Origin: Oscillatoriaceae cyanobacterium M33_DOE_052
Lineage (GTDB): Bacteria; Cyanobacteriota; Cyanobacteriia; Cyanobacteriales; Laspinemataceae
Direction: 5' to 3'
Assembly: GCA_015296065.1 (NCBI GenBank)
Contig: DVDU01000054.1
Location: 1 to 64,000 of the forward strand
DNA: 64,000 nt
In this document: positions 8,618 through 17,524 of the stretch, in pieces
Numbering within the stretch: position 1 is the stretch's first letter
Layout of the letters: each line of letters starts with the position of its first letter
Notes under the pieces: model-generated
Told to the model about the DNA's origin: nothing
What the model saw: the letters and a program-made list of their open reading frames with translations, nothing else
Database searches by the model: none
Program-made: the position numbers and the translations under genes

Positions 8618-9538
8618 CTAGTTTTTAAATTGCTTATTCATAAGCAAATTCACTATTTTGTCCGTAATAGGAAAACCAGTTTGGCGCTCAAAATGAATGA
8701 ACATTGGACTAAAATTAGCTTCTAAAAACACGTATTCGCGATTATCATTTAACCGCCAATCTATAGCTGTCCACTCCATCATAAATGCCCGCGTTATTGC
8801 CAAGGCTAGCGCCCGTACTGATGTAGAAATCTCTAGAGGTATTATTTCAGCCTGTAAGTCTTCCCGAAAATCTAACGCCGGACTTCTAATTTCGGCGGAG
8901 TAAACTGCATCGCCGATAACGTAAGTGCGAATATTGGTGCCAGGGATGTATTCTTGAATAGTGACAGGAGCAATACTGAGGACTTTTTTGAGTCTTTCTG
9001 GTGCCAAATGTTCCTCGTTGACGAATTGGGTATGTGCGCCGCCGTGAACGGGTTTAAAAATTGCTTTTTTCAGGTAACGGGCAAAAGAGGTAACTTTTGT
9101 TATATCGTTACTGATGAGGGTAGCGGGAATCAGCGCTCCCAGTTGTTTTGCCTTGGCAAGTTGCAGCGGTTTTTCTTTATGAAACTGATATGCTGGCCAA
9201 GAGTTAATCCAGCGATTGGGGCAAATTTGCACCAAACACCGCACGGTACTAATTGCATCCATTATCGCAATTCTTTTACTATCGGCATTTTGCAATTCCG
9301 GGACATACACATCACCTAAACTCCGCCAAAATGCGCTTTTAATATCTTTCAATGTTAACCTCTTTCCCCCTGGAAGCGTCAAGCTACCAACCCCTGTTTC
9401 TGGTTCCCAAGACATTGCTAGCTGCGTGGGAAACAGCCGAGTATCTAAATAATCCACTGGAATTCCTGCGGCGGTGAGCGCTTGATGAATGTGAGCAGCG
9501 TGGGCATCTTGGGCATTGCCTAATATTATCGCATTCAT
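8618..9538 (-). CDS. ATP-grasp ligase (RimK / microviridin-ligase type), probable graspetide cyclase
   Basis: A 306-residue ATP-grasp enzyme. Features are the N-terminal pre-ATP-grasp region with FWRSLGDVYVPEL (about 90-102), the ATP-binding lysine strand AIFKPVHGGAH (about 159-169), the EYIPGTNIRTYVIGD stretch, and the metal-binding FLEANFSP near residue 272. Length and layout match MvdC/MvdD-like macrocyclases that make side-chain esters or amides in RiPPs. It faces the putative precursor (8056-8358) tail to tail, with 259 bases between, and is 31 bases downstream of the isomerase gene on its own strand, which suggests one transcript. The expected role is forming ester links between Thr/Ser and Glu/Asp of the precursor. 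Other peptide or amino-acid ligase roles cannot be excluded. Confidence 0.75.
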   Translation of the reverse strand: MNAIILGNAQDAHAAHIHQALTAAGIPVDYLDTRLFPTQLAMSWEPETGVGSLTLPGGKRLTLKDIKSAFWRSLGDVYVPELQNADSKRIAIMDAISTVRCLVQICPNRWINSWPAYQFHKEKPLQLAKAKQLGALIPATLISNDITKVTSFARYLKKAIFKPVHGGAHTQFVNEEHLAPERLKKVLSIAPVTIQEYIPGTNIRTYVIGDAVYSAEIRSPALDFREDLQAEIIPLEISTSVRALALAITRAFMMEWTAIDWRLNDNREYVFLEANFSPMFIHFERQTGFPITDKIVNLLMNKQFKN

Positions 9539-9569
9539 GGCTGAAAATAAAGATAAATTATGTGTTTGC

Positions 9570-10307
9570 TTAATTAAGGGAATGGAGGAAGTAGTTTAGT
9601 TCGCTAGCTAGCCACTGTTGAAACATTCTCTCTTTTATTTCCCGCTGCACTTCTTTGGTTAATTCGGCGCCGATAAAATCTTCCACTAAAAATAGGTGAT
9701 ATCCCTGCTCAGTTTTGAGAGGACCGACGATTTCTCCGAGTTTAGCGCTGAAGATAGCTGCTGCTACTTCCGGTTTTAAGCTGGAGCGATAAATTTTGCC
9801 TTCATAACCGCAGTTTTGGCGCCGCCGATCGTCCAGATCATACAAATGAGCGGCTTCATAGAAGCTGATTTCTTGCTCTTCAATTTGATAGTATAATTCT
9901 TTGGCCACTCGCTCGTAAGGAACGACGATTTGATAGAGTAATATCTGGTCAAAATCGAGGCGATTCTGAGCGAAAAACTTTTCTACTTCTTTGGCAAAAA
10001 GTGCGTCAGATAGTTTTTGGGCGAGGAGCCGATCGCGAATCCCCTCCTCCCACTCCTCCACGGAAATCATCTGGTCAGCCAACCACCCCAGAGTATCGGC
10101 GGCTTTTTCCAGGCGATTTTGAAACCGAAAATTATCCCCTTCCGCCTGGATTTCCGCCTCAGTCACAGTCAATCCCCGTTCCGCCGCCGCCTTTTCGATA
10201 ATTTGGCGATGGAGGATATGCTGATATACTTCCTTAAGGCGGAGTTCCTTCTTCAGGAAGCTAGCAATTTCCTCCAGTGTAATCGCTGCTTTGGCAAGAT
10301 TGACCAT
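9570..10307 (-). CDS. parvulin/SurA-like peptidylprolyl isomerase
   Basis: A 245-residue protein with an N-terminal helical SurA-like chaperone domain (EEIASFLKKELRLKEVYQHI) and a C-terminal parvulin-like domain (about 120-220) containing GYEGKIYRSSLKPEVAAAIFSAKLGEIVGP and GYHLFLVEDF. It has no signal peptide, so it acts in the cytosol. ATG 10307 was chosen over a GTG at 10319. Cyanobacterial HlyD/ABC peptide-export loci often contain such isomerases, where they may keep exported peptides unfolded (inference). It is followed 31 bases later by the ATP-grasp gene, supporting a shared role in peptide maturation. Confidence 0.7.
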   Translation of the reverse strand: MVNLAKAAITLEEIASFLKKELRLKEVYQHILHRQIIEKAAAERGLTVTEAEIQAEGDNFRFQNRLEKAADTLGWLADQMISVEEWEEGIRDRLLAQKLSDALFAKEVEKFFAQNRLDFDQILLYQIVVPYERVAKELYYQIEEQEISFYEAAHLYDLDDRRRQNCGYEGKIYRSSLKPEVAAAIFSAKLGEIVGPLKTEQGYHLFLVEDFIGAELTKEVQREIKERMFQQWLASELNYFLHSLN

Positions 10308-10691
10308 GATTTCACGCACCCTTCGGGGCTGTTTTTTTAACCCCGTACTAAGATATCATCTCTAATAGCTGTGAAATCGGCATTAGCTAAGTATTGATGC
10401 CTACTCATATATCTTTTTTTCCTATCTTATCACATAAAAAAAATACATTTAACCGCAAATAGAGCAAAATTTGCTTCACTAAAGATATATTTTTGGGTAA
10501 TTTTTAACAAAAACAACTACTGGACTAAATTTGATGATTAATTTTGCCAAAAATATCAGCTTACTTAAGAAATAAAGATAAAATTTTTGGCTAATTAACT
10601 AATTAATATTTAGAAACTGCTGAAAATTGGCTCTCAGCAGTTTCCAGTTTCAATCAATCACTTACCCCAGTGGTGCGTTTGTCTTGCACCC
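10308..10691. other. 384-base AT-rich gap with a terminator-like hairpin
   Basis: The segment separates the isomerase gene from the double-glycine peptide gene. A hairpin with 11-bp arms, GAAACTGCTGA (10613-10623) and TCAGCAGTTTC (10634-10644), lies about 50 bases beyond the peptide stop on the minus strand. It lacks a strict T-run (TAAATATTAATT follows), so termination is only likely. The promoter for the isomerase-ligase pair should lie in 10320-10600; I cannot place it. Confidence 0.45.
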
Positions 10692-11012
10692 TTACCAAGC
10701 GCCGTTAATTACCGCAGCAGATGTGCTAGCAGAGAAAGAGCCTCCCAGGAATTCGGCTACAGCGATCGTGTCGGCTTTCGTGTAAGAATAGGTGGAATAG
10801 TTGGTGTTGTTAATCGCATCACCTTTGGCTCCCGCCGAGGCACTGTTAGTCAAGGTATAGGGGGAATTAACCGAGGTAGAAAAATTGTTGTTAGATGAAA
10901 AAGACATTTGTACGAAGTCGTTTTCATAATAAGTGTATGGGCTAGAATACCAGCCACCTTGAACTTGATTATTGTCAACAACTTGGATGTGATTGAGGTC
11001 TGTAATAATCAT
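10692..11012 (-). CDS. double-glycine leader peptide (bacteriocin-like or signalling precursor)
   Basis: A 106-residue protein. The first 20 residues (DLNHIQVVDNNQVQGG) form a leader ending in Gly19-Gly20, as recognised by C39 peptidase exporters. The remaining 86 residues are rich in Ser, Asn, Thr, Tyr and Ala (SASTSAAVINGAW at the end) and lack cysteines, so disulphides or lanthionines are not expected. Such peptides are usually cleaved after GG and secreted by an ABC exporter with an HlyD partner; both are encoded a few kilobases upstream on the same strand. A strong terminator at 11416-11449 separates it from that operon, so it probably has its own promoter. The mature function is unknown. 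Confidence 0.65.
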   Translation of the reverse strand: MIITDLNHIQVVDNNQVQGGWYSSPYTYYENDFVQMSFSSNNNFSTSVNSPYTLTNSASAGAKGDAINNTNYSTYSYTKADTIAVAEFLGGSFSASTSAAVINGAW

Positions 11013-11562
11013 AACATTCTCCGATTCAATTATTTGGCTTTTAGCCCTAATTGTGAGTTGCTTTTAATCTAGCAAAACCTTGGGAAAGCTAGCAGCCAAT
11101 TTGGCATTTTGATGATTTATCTTGGCTCTATTTTCCTGGATTTTTGCTGTCAAATGCCATAATGAGACGATTGTTGTTTTCTCTTTATGGCTATTTATAC
11201 TATAGCCATTTAAACCGAGAGACAAAAGCCAATTTGGCAATTTTTTTCAAAAATTTTCTGTGGCTGTTTTCGGTTAAAATTGGGCGATTAATTCATTACT
11301 TTGGGTGCCAGCGAATTTAAATCTAAATGGGATGACGGGCTGGCTTTCCGCTGCGCCAGCCAAAGCGGATTCCCTGCAAAATGGTCTTTGTCTGCTGTAT
11401 TGGGTGACATGCTGCAAAAAAAAACCAGTTGGCGTGAAATCGCAACTGGGCTGGTTTAGATTAGTATCTCAAAAAGGGGGTTTATGAATCTGGCATTGAC
11501 GAGAGCAATGGCAAATGTTAAAATCTGTAAAAATCCAGAATTAGAAAAAATTTTGTTCCATG
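11013..11562. other. 550-base intergenic region with the operon terminator and peptide promoter region
   Basis: No convincing gene: the open frame at 11305-11487 has no family resemblance and overlaps the terminator. The segment holds the terminator of the hlyD-hetP operon and, between 11013 and 11280, the AT-rich upstream region of the double-glycine peptide. Confidence 0.5.
11416..11449 (-). terminator. Rho-independent terminator of the hlyD-hetP-like operon
   Basis: Read on the minus strand: CCAGTTG, 11-base loop, CAACTGG, then nine T residues (A-run 11416-11424 on the plus strand). It lies about 115 bases past the HetP-family stop. Confidence 0.8.
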
Positions 11563-11934
11563 CTAATGAGAGTTACAATTGATGTGGCCTCCCCCAACTT
11601 TAGTAAGTTTGTTTTGCGCTGCTTCCCTATAGGCGTACTCTTTTACCTCCGCAATTTTCGGCGGAGTTGCTGGTTCTAAAGGTTGATAATTTTCATCGGT
11701 ATTTCTACTGGTACGGTGCCCGCTTTCTTGGACGCCTTGGCGGGATTCTTTCAGCAGCCTATTGTAGGTGCGGTAAGGGATATAGTGGAGGGGATTGTAC
11801 CCTCCAAATCGGAGAATGAGGACGCAAGCCCAAGAATATTTTCCGGCCAGAATGGCATCGACGACTAAATCGAATTGTTCCGGTGTCATAATCCGATCAA
11901 GCTGGGCACTAGAACTAGATATGGTGTAACTCAT
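11563..11934 (-). CDS. HetP-family protein
   Basis: A 123-residue protein whose residues 16-65 carry the HetP-family core: [19 protein letters not shown] and [20 protein letters not shown]. In Nostoc PCC 7120 HetP and its homologues time commitment to heterocyst differentiation, and hetP lies directly next to hetC, which encodes a C39-type ABC exporter. Here the gene is 27 bases downstream of the HlyD adaptor, and a HetC-like exporter lies above that, so the hetC-hetP neighbourhood is kept. Residues 66-123 are a variable tail ending in [12 protein letters not shown]. Nothing in the window shows that the organism forms heterocysts, so here the protein may serve a peptide-export or signalling role. 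DNA binding is reported for the family, but I see no classic HTH. Confidence 0.75.
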   Translation of the reverse strand: MSYTISSSSAQLDRIMTPEQFDLVVDAILAGKYSWACVLILRFGGYNPLHYIPYRTYNRLLKESRQGVQESGHRTSRNTDENYQPLEPATPPKIAEVKEYAYREAAQNKLTKVGGGHINCNSH

Positions 11935-11961
11935 GGTGATATTTTTCCAAAATTTAAATGG

Positions 11962-13857
11962 TTATAAATTCAGTCCGCCTTCGCGGATCTGGCGAATGGG
12001 GTCTAGCATTAAATCCACAATTCGCCGCTGCCGGATAATGATATCGGCGCTGGCGGTTTGACCGGCTTTAAAGTGGATGTTTTCGCCTTTGTCGCTTACG
12101 TAGTCCCGATCGAGCGCGATTTCCACGTTATATACAGACCCCAGGCGATCGTCCACCCGGGCATCAGGAGAAATCGAAGTAAGGCTCCCAGAAAAAATGC
12201 CATATTCCTGATAAGGATAAGCATCAAATTTGAGCTGCACTTTACTGCCAGTTTTCAGCAAACCAGCTTCTCGGTTAGGAATTTTTGCCGCCAGCACCAG
12301 CGGCGCGCCAGCGGGAGCAATTTCGGCCACAGTTTTTCCCGGTTGCACCACCTCGCCGCTGTGGGTAATATCCAAAGACAAAACTACGCCATCTACGGGT
12401 ATATAAAGAAACCGCTGCTTTAACTCAGCTTTGGCTCTGGTAATTTGAGTTTGAGTTTGGGCTTTTTGGCTGGCAAGGCGAGTCACCTCCAGTTGCATTT
12501 GGTCGATGCGTTGCTGAGCTTCTATCTGCGAACTTGCCGCCTCAGCTTGCTTTTGCGCTAATTGCGCTTGCAGGCGCTCCAGTTCCCCAGCCGCTTGCTC
12601 TACACGCCCTCGAGTTTCGGTGATGCGTTCTTCTCTGTCCCGCAGCGCCTGCTCTACTTCAAATAGCCGCTCTTTGGCCATTGTTTCTTCTGATAATTGA
12701 GTTCTGATCATCGCACTTTGACGATCGCGCCAAGTTTGCTCCGCCTCAAACAGCTTTTCCCCAGTCTGAGTCTCGTCCGCTAATTTTGTCCTAATAATCG
12801 CATTTTCACTCTCCCGGACAGCTTGCTCCGCTTGAAACAAATAATCTTGCGATATTGCCCCCTGTTCCACCAGAGGTTTTAACCGTTCTACCCGCTCCTG
12901 CTTGGCTGCTAAGTCTGTTTGCAACTGCTGCAGCAAATCTTGGGTATTCTCTCGCAACGGTGCGAGCCCCTGAGAGCGAGCCAATGACGCCTCCACATCA
13001 GTTTGTTGCTGCTGAAGCAGCGTTTGAGTTTTGGCCAACAAAGGTTGCAATTTTTGCCGCCTTAACTCCAAAGCCGCAGTATCACTTTCCTGCTGCAAAA
13101 GCATATCTTTGGTAGTCGCAATATTTTGCCGCGCCTGCTCAATACTCGCCTGATGCGCCCGAATATCCGCATCAGCTATAACCAGGCGGGTTTCCGCTTC
13201 CAACACCAGGCGATCGAGCAGTCCTTTCGTCTGGACGATTTCCATTTCATAACCGGCTAACTGCTGCTGCAGTCGCTCTACTTCCGCCGCCGAGATATCC
13301 GTCTCTAATTCCATCAAAACTTGACCTTTCTTTACGGTATCTCCTTCTTTCACCGCAATTTTCGCCACTTTCCCCATTTGCACTGGGTGAACTTTGATCA
13401 CTTCTCCTTGGGGCACCAACTCTCCTTGGGCGTGTCCCACTTCATTAATTTGTCCAAACCAAGCCCAAGTCAAGAAAACGGCACAAAAACCGATACCACC
13501 CCAAATGAGCCGCCTGGGAAAAGTCGCCGCTGGCTTATCCAGCAAGTTTTGCACCGAGGGAGACCATTGAGAATGGTTAGGAGCAGAAATAGTCCGGTTT
13601 GTTTGCGCTTGTCGCTCTTTATTTGGGGCGGATTTGGGAGCATTTACCGGAGCCGTGGAAATAGTCCCCGCCACCGCGCCCCCCCAAACTGCACCGGCTG
13701 CTGGGGCAGTATCGCTAGCGTCATTTCTTAGTTGGATATGATGGGAACATGGCGGTAAATCCTGCAAGATGCTACCTTGATTTTTGCCACTTCCTTCGCT
13801 GCTTACGCTTAACATAGGATAACGGTTGCCATTTTGGGATTTTCCCTGAAAATTCAT
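11962..13857 (-). CDS. HlyD-family membrane fusion protein (peptide exporter adaptor)
   Basis: A 631-residue periplasmic adaptor. About 110 low-complexity cytoplasmic residues precede one membrane span (about 117-135, LIWGGIGFCAVFLTWAWFG). A lipoyl/biotinyl half-motif follows (GKVAKIAVKEGDTVKKGQVLMELET, about 160-185), then a very long coiled coil (about 190-480) with repeated LFEAEQ/LFEVEQ units, the second lipoyl half (VDGVVLSLDITHSGEVVQPG) and a beta-barrel domain ending in QRRIVDLMLDPIRQIREGGLNL. Adaptors like this bridge a C39-type ABC exporter and an outer-membrane channel. The coiled coil is longer than usual because of near-repeated segments. The partner is the exporter gene upstream (14339-17524); no TolC gene is in the window. 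Confidence 0.9.
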   Translation of the reverse strand: MNFQGKSQNGNRYPMLSVSSEGSGKNQGSILQDLPPCSHHIQLRNDASDTAPAAGAVWGGAVAGTISTAPVNAPKSAPNKERQAQTNRTISAPNHSQWSPSVQNLLDKPAATFPRRLIWGGIGFCAVFLTWAWFGQINEVGHAQGELVPQGEVIKVHPVQMGKVAKIAVKEGDTVKKGQVLMELETDISAAEVERLQQQLAGYEMEIVQTKGLLDRLVLEAETRLVIADADIRAHQASIEQARQNIATTKDMLLQQESDTAALELRRQKLQPLLAKTQTLLQQQQTDVEASLARSQGLAPLRENTQDLLQQLQTDLAAKQERVERLKPLVEQGAISQDYLFQAEQAVRESENAIIRTKLADETQTGEKLFEAEQTWRDRQSAMIRTQLSEETMAKERLFEVEQALRDREERITETRGRVEQAAGELERLQAQLAQKQAEAASSQIEAQQRIDQMQLEVTRLASQKAQTQTQITRAKAELKQRFLYIPVDGVVLSLDITHSGEVVQPGKTVAEIAPAGAPLVLAAKIPNREAGLLKTGSKVQLKFDAYPYQEYGIFSGSLTSISPDARVDDRLGSVYNVEIALDRDYVSDKGENIHFKAGQTASADIIIRQRRIVDLMLDPIRQIREGGLNL

Positions 13858-14338
13858 CGCTGCTGATTCCCCCTAGGATTGAGTTAGCCTCCACCACTGG
13901 GTCAAGTGTCACTTTTAGAACTGGAGAGCAGACGGTTTCTAGTTTTTCGGGCGATTTTATAGAATCTACGAGGTTAGTATAAAGACCATTTATGAAGTTC
14001 CCGTGAATCTGCCTGCTCTCCAGCGACTAGCTACGTAAATATACTAAATACTCTCCTATGTGGCTAGTGGCCATCTTGGCAGGTTTATCGAGAATTTACG
14101 GTAGTTGCAGTTGTGGGCGGGCAATATTTCTTAACTTTTGCTTTAGGAAGAAGGATAAACCTTGCCAAATGGGCAATTTTGGCCGTGCTTTTGCGGTTGG
14201 ATTTTGTTTGAATTTAGATTTAATTAATTTTTTGAGACATATCAGCCCCGGCATTAGCAGTTATGCCGGGGGAAGGTGAAAAAAATGTTAAAATCCAGCC
14301 GGAGGGGCGAACCAATAGGAACGCCCCTCCTCCTAGGA
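13858..14338. other. 481-base gap between exporter and adaptor genes
   Basis: No gene is supported. A 9-bp palindromic hairpin CCCCGGCAT/ATGCCGGGG (14247-14272) lies next to the exporter terminator at 14301-14330. The 13860-14050 part should contain the hlyD promoter on the minus strand. Confidence 0.45.
14275..14330 (-). terminator. terminator of the HetC-like exporter gene
   Basis: On the minus strand GGAGGGGCG (14330-14322) pairs with CGCCCCTCC (14309-14301) over 9 bp, followed by a T-rich tail ending in TTTTTTT. It starts 9 bases after the exporter stop codon, so the adaptor genes downstream need their own promoter or read-through. Confidence 0.65.
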
Positions 14339-17300
14339 TTAAAGGTCGAGTTGCTGTTCCGCTAGGTGATAGTAAAGACCTTTTTGCTCCATTAGTTGCG
14401 GGTGGGTGCCTTGTTCCACCAACAAACCCCGATCGAGTACGAGGATGGCGTCAGCATTGCGAACCGTGGAGAGACGGTGAGCAATGATAAAAGTAGTCCG
14501 ATCGCGACTGATCCGCGCCAAATTCTGTTGGAAACGCCGCTCTGACTCCGTATCCAACGAACTGGTAGCCTCATCCAAAATCACAATCCGGGGTTCGCCC
14601 AACAACGCCCGAGCGATCGCAATCCGCTGTCTCTGACCCCCAGAGAGGGACGCCCCCCGCTCTCCCACCTGGGTACTGTACCCCAAAGGCAAATCCTGAA
14701 TAAAAGCGTGCGCCTCGGCTAACTGCGCCACTTCCACCGCTTCTTCCAGAGACACCTCCTCATCATATAAAGTGATGTTTTCCAAAATCGTGCCGGAAAA
14801 CAAAAAGCACTCTTGGGGCACTACCCCTAACTGCGATCGTAACGAGTGGGGCGAAATATGCCCCACATCATGGCCATCAATCAAAATTCTGCCACTGGTC
14901 GTATGATACAAACCCTGCAACAGCTTCACCAAAGTAGTCTTTCCCGAACCGCTACGCCCGACGATCGCCACAGTCTGCCCCGCCGCCACCGCAAACGAAA
15001 TATTTTGCAGAGTATTGCGCTCCTCATCCTCCCCATAGCGAAACGTCACATTATCAAACCGCACCTCTCCCCGCAACCGAGATAAAACCAGCATCTCTTG
15101 CCCCGGAATCTCTTCCGGTTCCGTCGCAAACACATCATTCAGCCGCTCTACCGAAATCCACACCTCCTGCAACTCATCCCACAAATTCACCAAAGCCAAA
15201 AACGGGCTCATCACCCGGCCAATCATCATATTAAAAGCCACAAACTGGCCGATACTCAACTGACCTTGAATCACCAAACTCGCCCCATACCACAGCAGCA
15301 GCGTGCTGCCAATACTATTAATTAAACCTCCAATCACTTGCAGCATATTGCCTAATTTCTGACCCCGAAAACGCGCATTCAGAGAAGTAGTCAAATGGTC
15401 TTCCCAGCGCCAGCGCAAGTCCCGCTCCGCCGCCGCCGCCTTCACCGTCGCCACCCCCGTCATCATCTCCACCAAAGACGAATTTTGCTCCGCCGCCGCA
15501 TTAAACACTTCCCGCGACACCTTCCGCAAAAACGGCGTAGCCACCAAAGTCAAAATCGCAATGGGAGGAATCATCGCCAACACCAACAGCGTCAGGCTCC
15601 AGTTGTAATAGAGCATCAGCGCCAAATACACAAACCCCATCAAAAAATCTAACCAAGCCAACACCACCTGGCGAATGAGAAACCGTTGGATTTTCTGATT
15701 TTCCTGCACCCGAGTGATGATATCCCCCACCCGGCGGGATTCAAAAAACTTCAAAGGTAATTGCAGCGCGTGACTGATAAAACCGGCGATTAAAGTCAGG
15801 TCAACTTGGTTAGAAAAGTAATCTAACAGGTACTGACGAATCGCCCCAATGATAATCCCCCCCACCCCAAAGATAAACACTCCCAAAGCAAACACATTCA
15901 GCAAACTTAAACTACCCTGTACTACCACTTGGTCGAGAATAATTTGGGTAAACATGGGAGTGACCACACCAAATAGCTGAATCAGCAATGATGCCGCCAC
16001 AATTTGCATTCCCGTGTAGCGGTAGGGCCACAACACCGCCAAAAAGGTGAGTAGAGAAGTTTTGCGGTTGGCTTTTAAGTCTTGGAGGCGGGTGGTGGGT
16101 TCCACCAGCAGAGCATAACCCGTCCAGCGATCGAGAAATTCCGCCCGCGAGAGCCACCGCTTACCGATGCCCGGGTCAGCAATCAAGACGCGCTTACCGG
16201 CAATCCGATACACTACCACATAGTGAATGCCCTCCCAATGCGCAATCCAGGGATTTTCTTGCTCCTCAATGCGACTGAGAGAAGCACGTACCGGTCGGGC
16301 ATGGAAACCCAAATTTTCCGCCGCTTTGGCTAAGCCTTTGAGAGAAGCACCAGAGCGCCCCACCCCCGCTAATTCCCTGACCGAATTAATACTGTAGCGC
16401 TTGCCCCAATATTGTCCAATCATACATAGACAGGCAGCGCCACAATCAGAAGATGATTGCTGTTGAATGAAGGGATAACGTGCCAGAACGTCTAACAACT
16501 TACGTCCCGTTGGTTTCGGAAAAGGTACTTTACTGGCTTGAGATTGATGATTTGCCTCGGCGTCTGTCTCAGGGGCGGCAGTTTCTGCTCGCGTGGAGCC
16601 GCCCAAACTCAGCTTTTTGAAATCAGGACGGGTGACACGGGCATTCAAGCGGGCTTCTGGAGAAATAGCCCGCCCATTGCCCTCAGTTGCGCTCACGCCA
16701 GGAGCCACGGGGGCGGGCAGCATACCTTGGAGAGTTTCCCAGTTCGCCGCACTGATGTGGTAAACCGCCAATTCCGTCTGCGCCTTCCAATCAATTGGCA
16801 CGGGAGTTTCTCCCCCCCAAGTGGTTCCCGGGGCAGTAGCTTCTGGGGGGTTGCCATCCATATGGATGATCCCCCGCCGCAGCCAAAACCGCCCCGCCTT
16901 TGCCGGAGCCGATCGGGCAATCACAGCCCCCGATGGAATCAGATGTGGCTCCAGATAAGGCAAAATTTGCCCTAATTGATGGCTGGGGAGATAGTGAAAT
17001 TCCGTGAGAGTTTTTAAAAAAATCTGGCACTGTCGCCGCTGTGCTTGTGCTTCCAGATATACTTTCAGAGCCGGAGCCTCAGCAAACAAAGTTTCTAGCA
17101 CAGAAATCCGGATGCGAGAGCAAGAACCTGAACTCGCCGCCACCACCCGATATCCCAAAGGCTCCTCCACAAACACCCCATCCCCACCCCAGGCATCTCC
17201 CGCCTCCAGAACCGCCGCGCAGACTTCACGCCCTCTTTCCCCATCCCATCCCAGCAACCTCACCCTGCCTCGGTTGATTAAGTAAAAATAATTGGGATTT

Positions 17301-17524
17301 TGTTCATCTCTAAATGAACTCATTTCGAGTTTAGGTATGCTATCACAGCATAGCTCATCCCCCAACTGAAACTCTCTTATTTCTACAGCATCCCGTAACT
17401 GCAGCGGCTCCTGCACCTTCATTTTCTCCAGTAGCAGATCCCATCCCACCGCCGGTTCCTGTGCCCCATTCCCCTGCCAATAGGAATTTGGGGATTGGCC
17501 ATTCCTCCCCAAGGCATTCTCCAT
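14339..17524 (-). CDS. HetC-like peptidase-containing ABC exporter with N-terminal cyclic-nucleotide-binding-like domains
   Basis: A 1061-residue exporter. Residues about 30-165 and 170-275 are two cNMP-binding-like beta-barrel domains of the Crp type. Residues about 345-478 form a C39 leader peptidase with Cys361 (SSDCGAAC), His434 (GIHYVV) and Asp450 (IADPG) as the triad. A six-helix ABC membrane domain spans about 490-790. The ATPase domain has Walker A GRSGSGKTT (856-864), signature LSGGQRQR (960-967), Walker B VILDEA (981-986) and the H-loop IIAHRLSTVRNAD. The enzyme should cleave leaders after Gly-Gly and pump the mature peptide out through HlyD. The domain order and size match HetC of heterocystous cyanobacteria. 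Likely cargo is the double-glycine peptide at 10692-11012 and perhaps the graspetide precursor. Confidence 0.9.
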   Translation of the reverse strand: MENALGRNGQSPNSYWQGNGAQEPAVGWDLLLEKMKVQEPLQLRDAVEIREFQLGDELCCDSIPKLEMSSFRDEQNPNYFYLINRGRVRLLGWDGERGREVCAAVLEAGDAWGGDGVFVEEPLGYRVVAASSGSCSRIRISVLETLFAEAPALKVYLEAQAQRRQCQIFLKTLTEFHYLPSHQLGQILPYLEPHLIPSGAVIARSAPAKAGRFWLRRGIIHMDGNPPEATAPGTTWGGETPVPIDWKAQTELAVYHISAANWETLQGMLPAPVAPGVSATEGNGRAISPEARLNARVTRPDFKKLSLGGSTRAETAAPETDAEANHQSQASKVPFPKPTGRKLLDVLARYPFIQQQSSSDCGAACLCMIGQYWGKRYSINSVRELAGVGRSGASLKGLAKAAENLGFHARPVRASLSRIEEQENPWIAHWEGIHYVVVYRIAGKRVLIADPGIGKRWLSRAEFLDRWTGYALLVEPTTRLQDLKANRKTSLLTFLAVLWPYRYTGMQIVAASLLIQLFGVVTPMFTQIILDQVVVQGSLSLLNVFALGVFIFGVGGIIIGAIRQYLLDYFSNQVDLTLIAGFISHALQLPLKFFESRRVGDIITRVQENQKIQRFLIRQVVLAWLDFLMGFVYLALMLYYNWSLTLLVLAMIPPIAILTLVATPFLRKVSREVFNAAAEQNSSLVEMMTGVATVKAAAAERDLRWRWEDHLTTSLNARFRGQKLGNMLQVIGGLINSIGSTLLLWYGASLVIQGQLSIGQFVAFNMMIGRVMSPFLALVNLWDELQEVWISVERLNDVFATEPEEIPGQEMLVLSRLRGEVRFDNVTFRYGEDEERNTLQNISFAVAAGQTVAIVGRSGSGKTTLVKLLQGLYHTTSGRILIDGHDVGHISPHSLRSQLGVVPQECFLFSGTILENITLYDEEVSLEEAVEVAQLAEAHAFIQDLPLGYSTQVGERGASLSGGQRQRIAIARALLGEPRIVILDEATSSLDTESERRFQQNLARISRDRTTFIIAHRLSTVRNADAILVLDRGLLVEQGTHPQLMEQKGLYYHLAEQQLDL

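Noticed and set aside
11305-11487. 60-codon open frame between the HetP-family gene and the GG peptide gene
   Set aside because: It overlaps the minus-strand terminator at 11416-11449 and includes its A-run as a poly-Lys stretch; no family signal.
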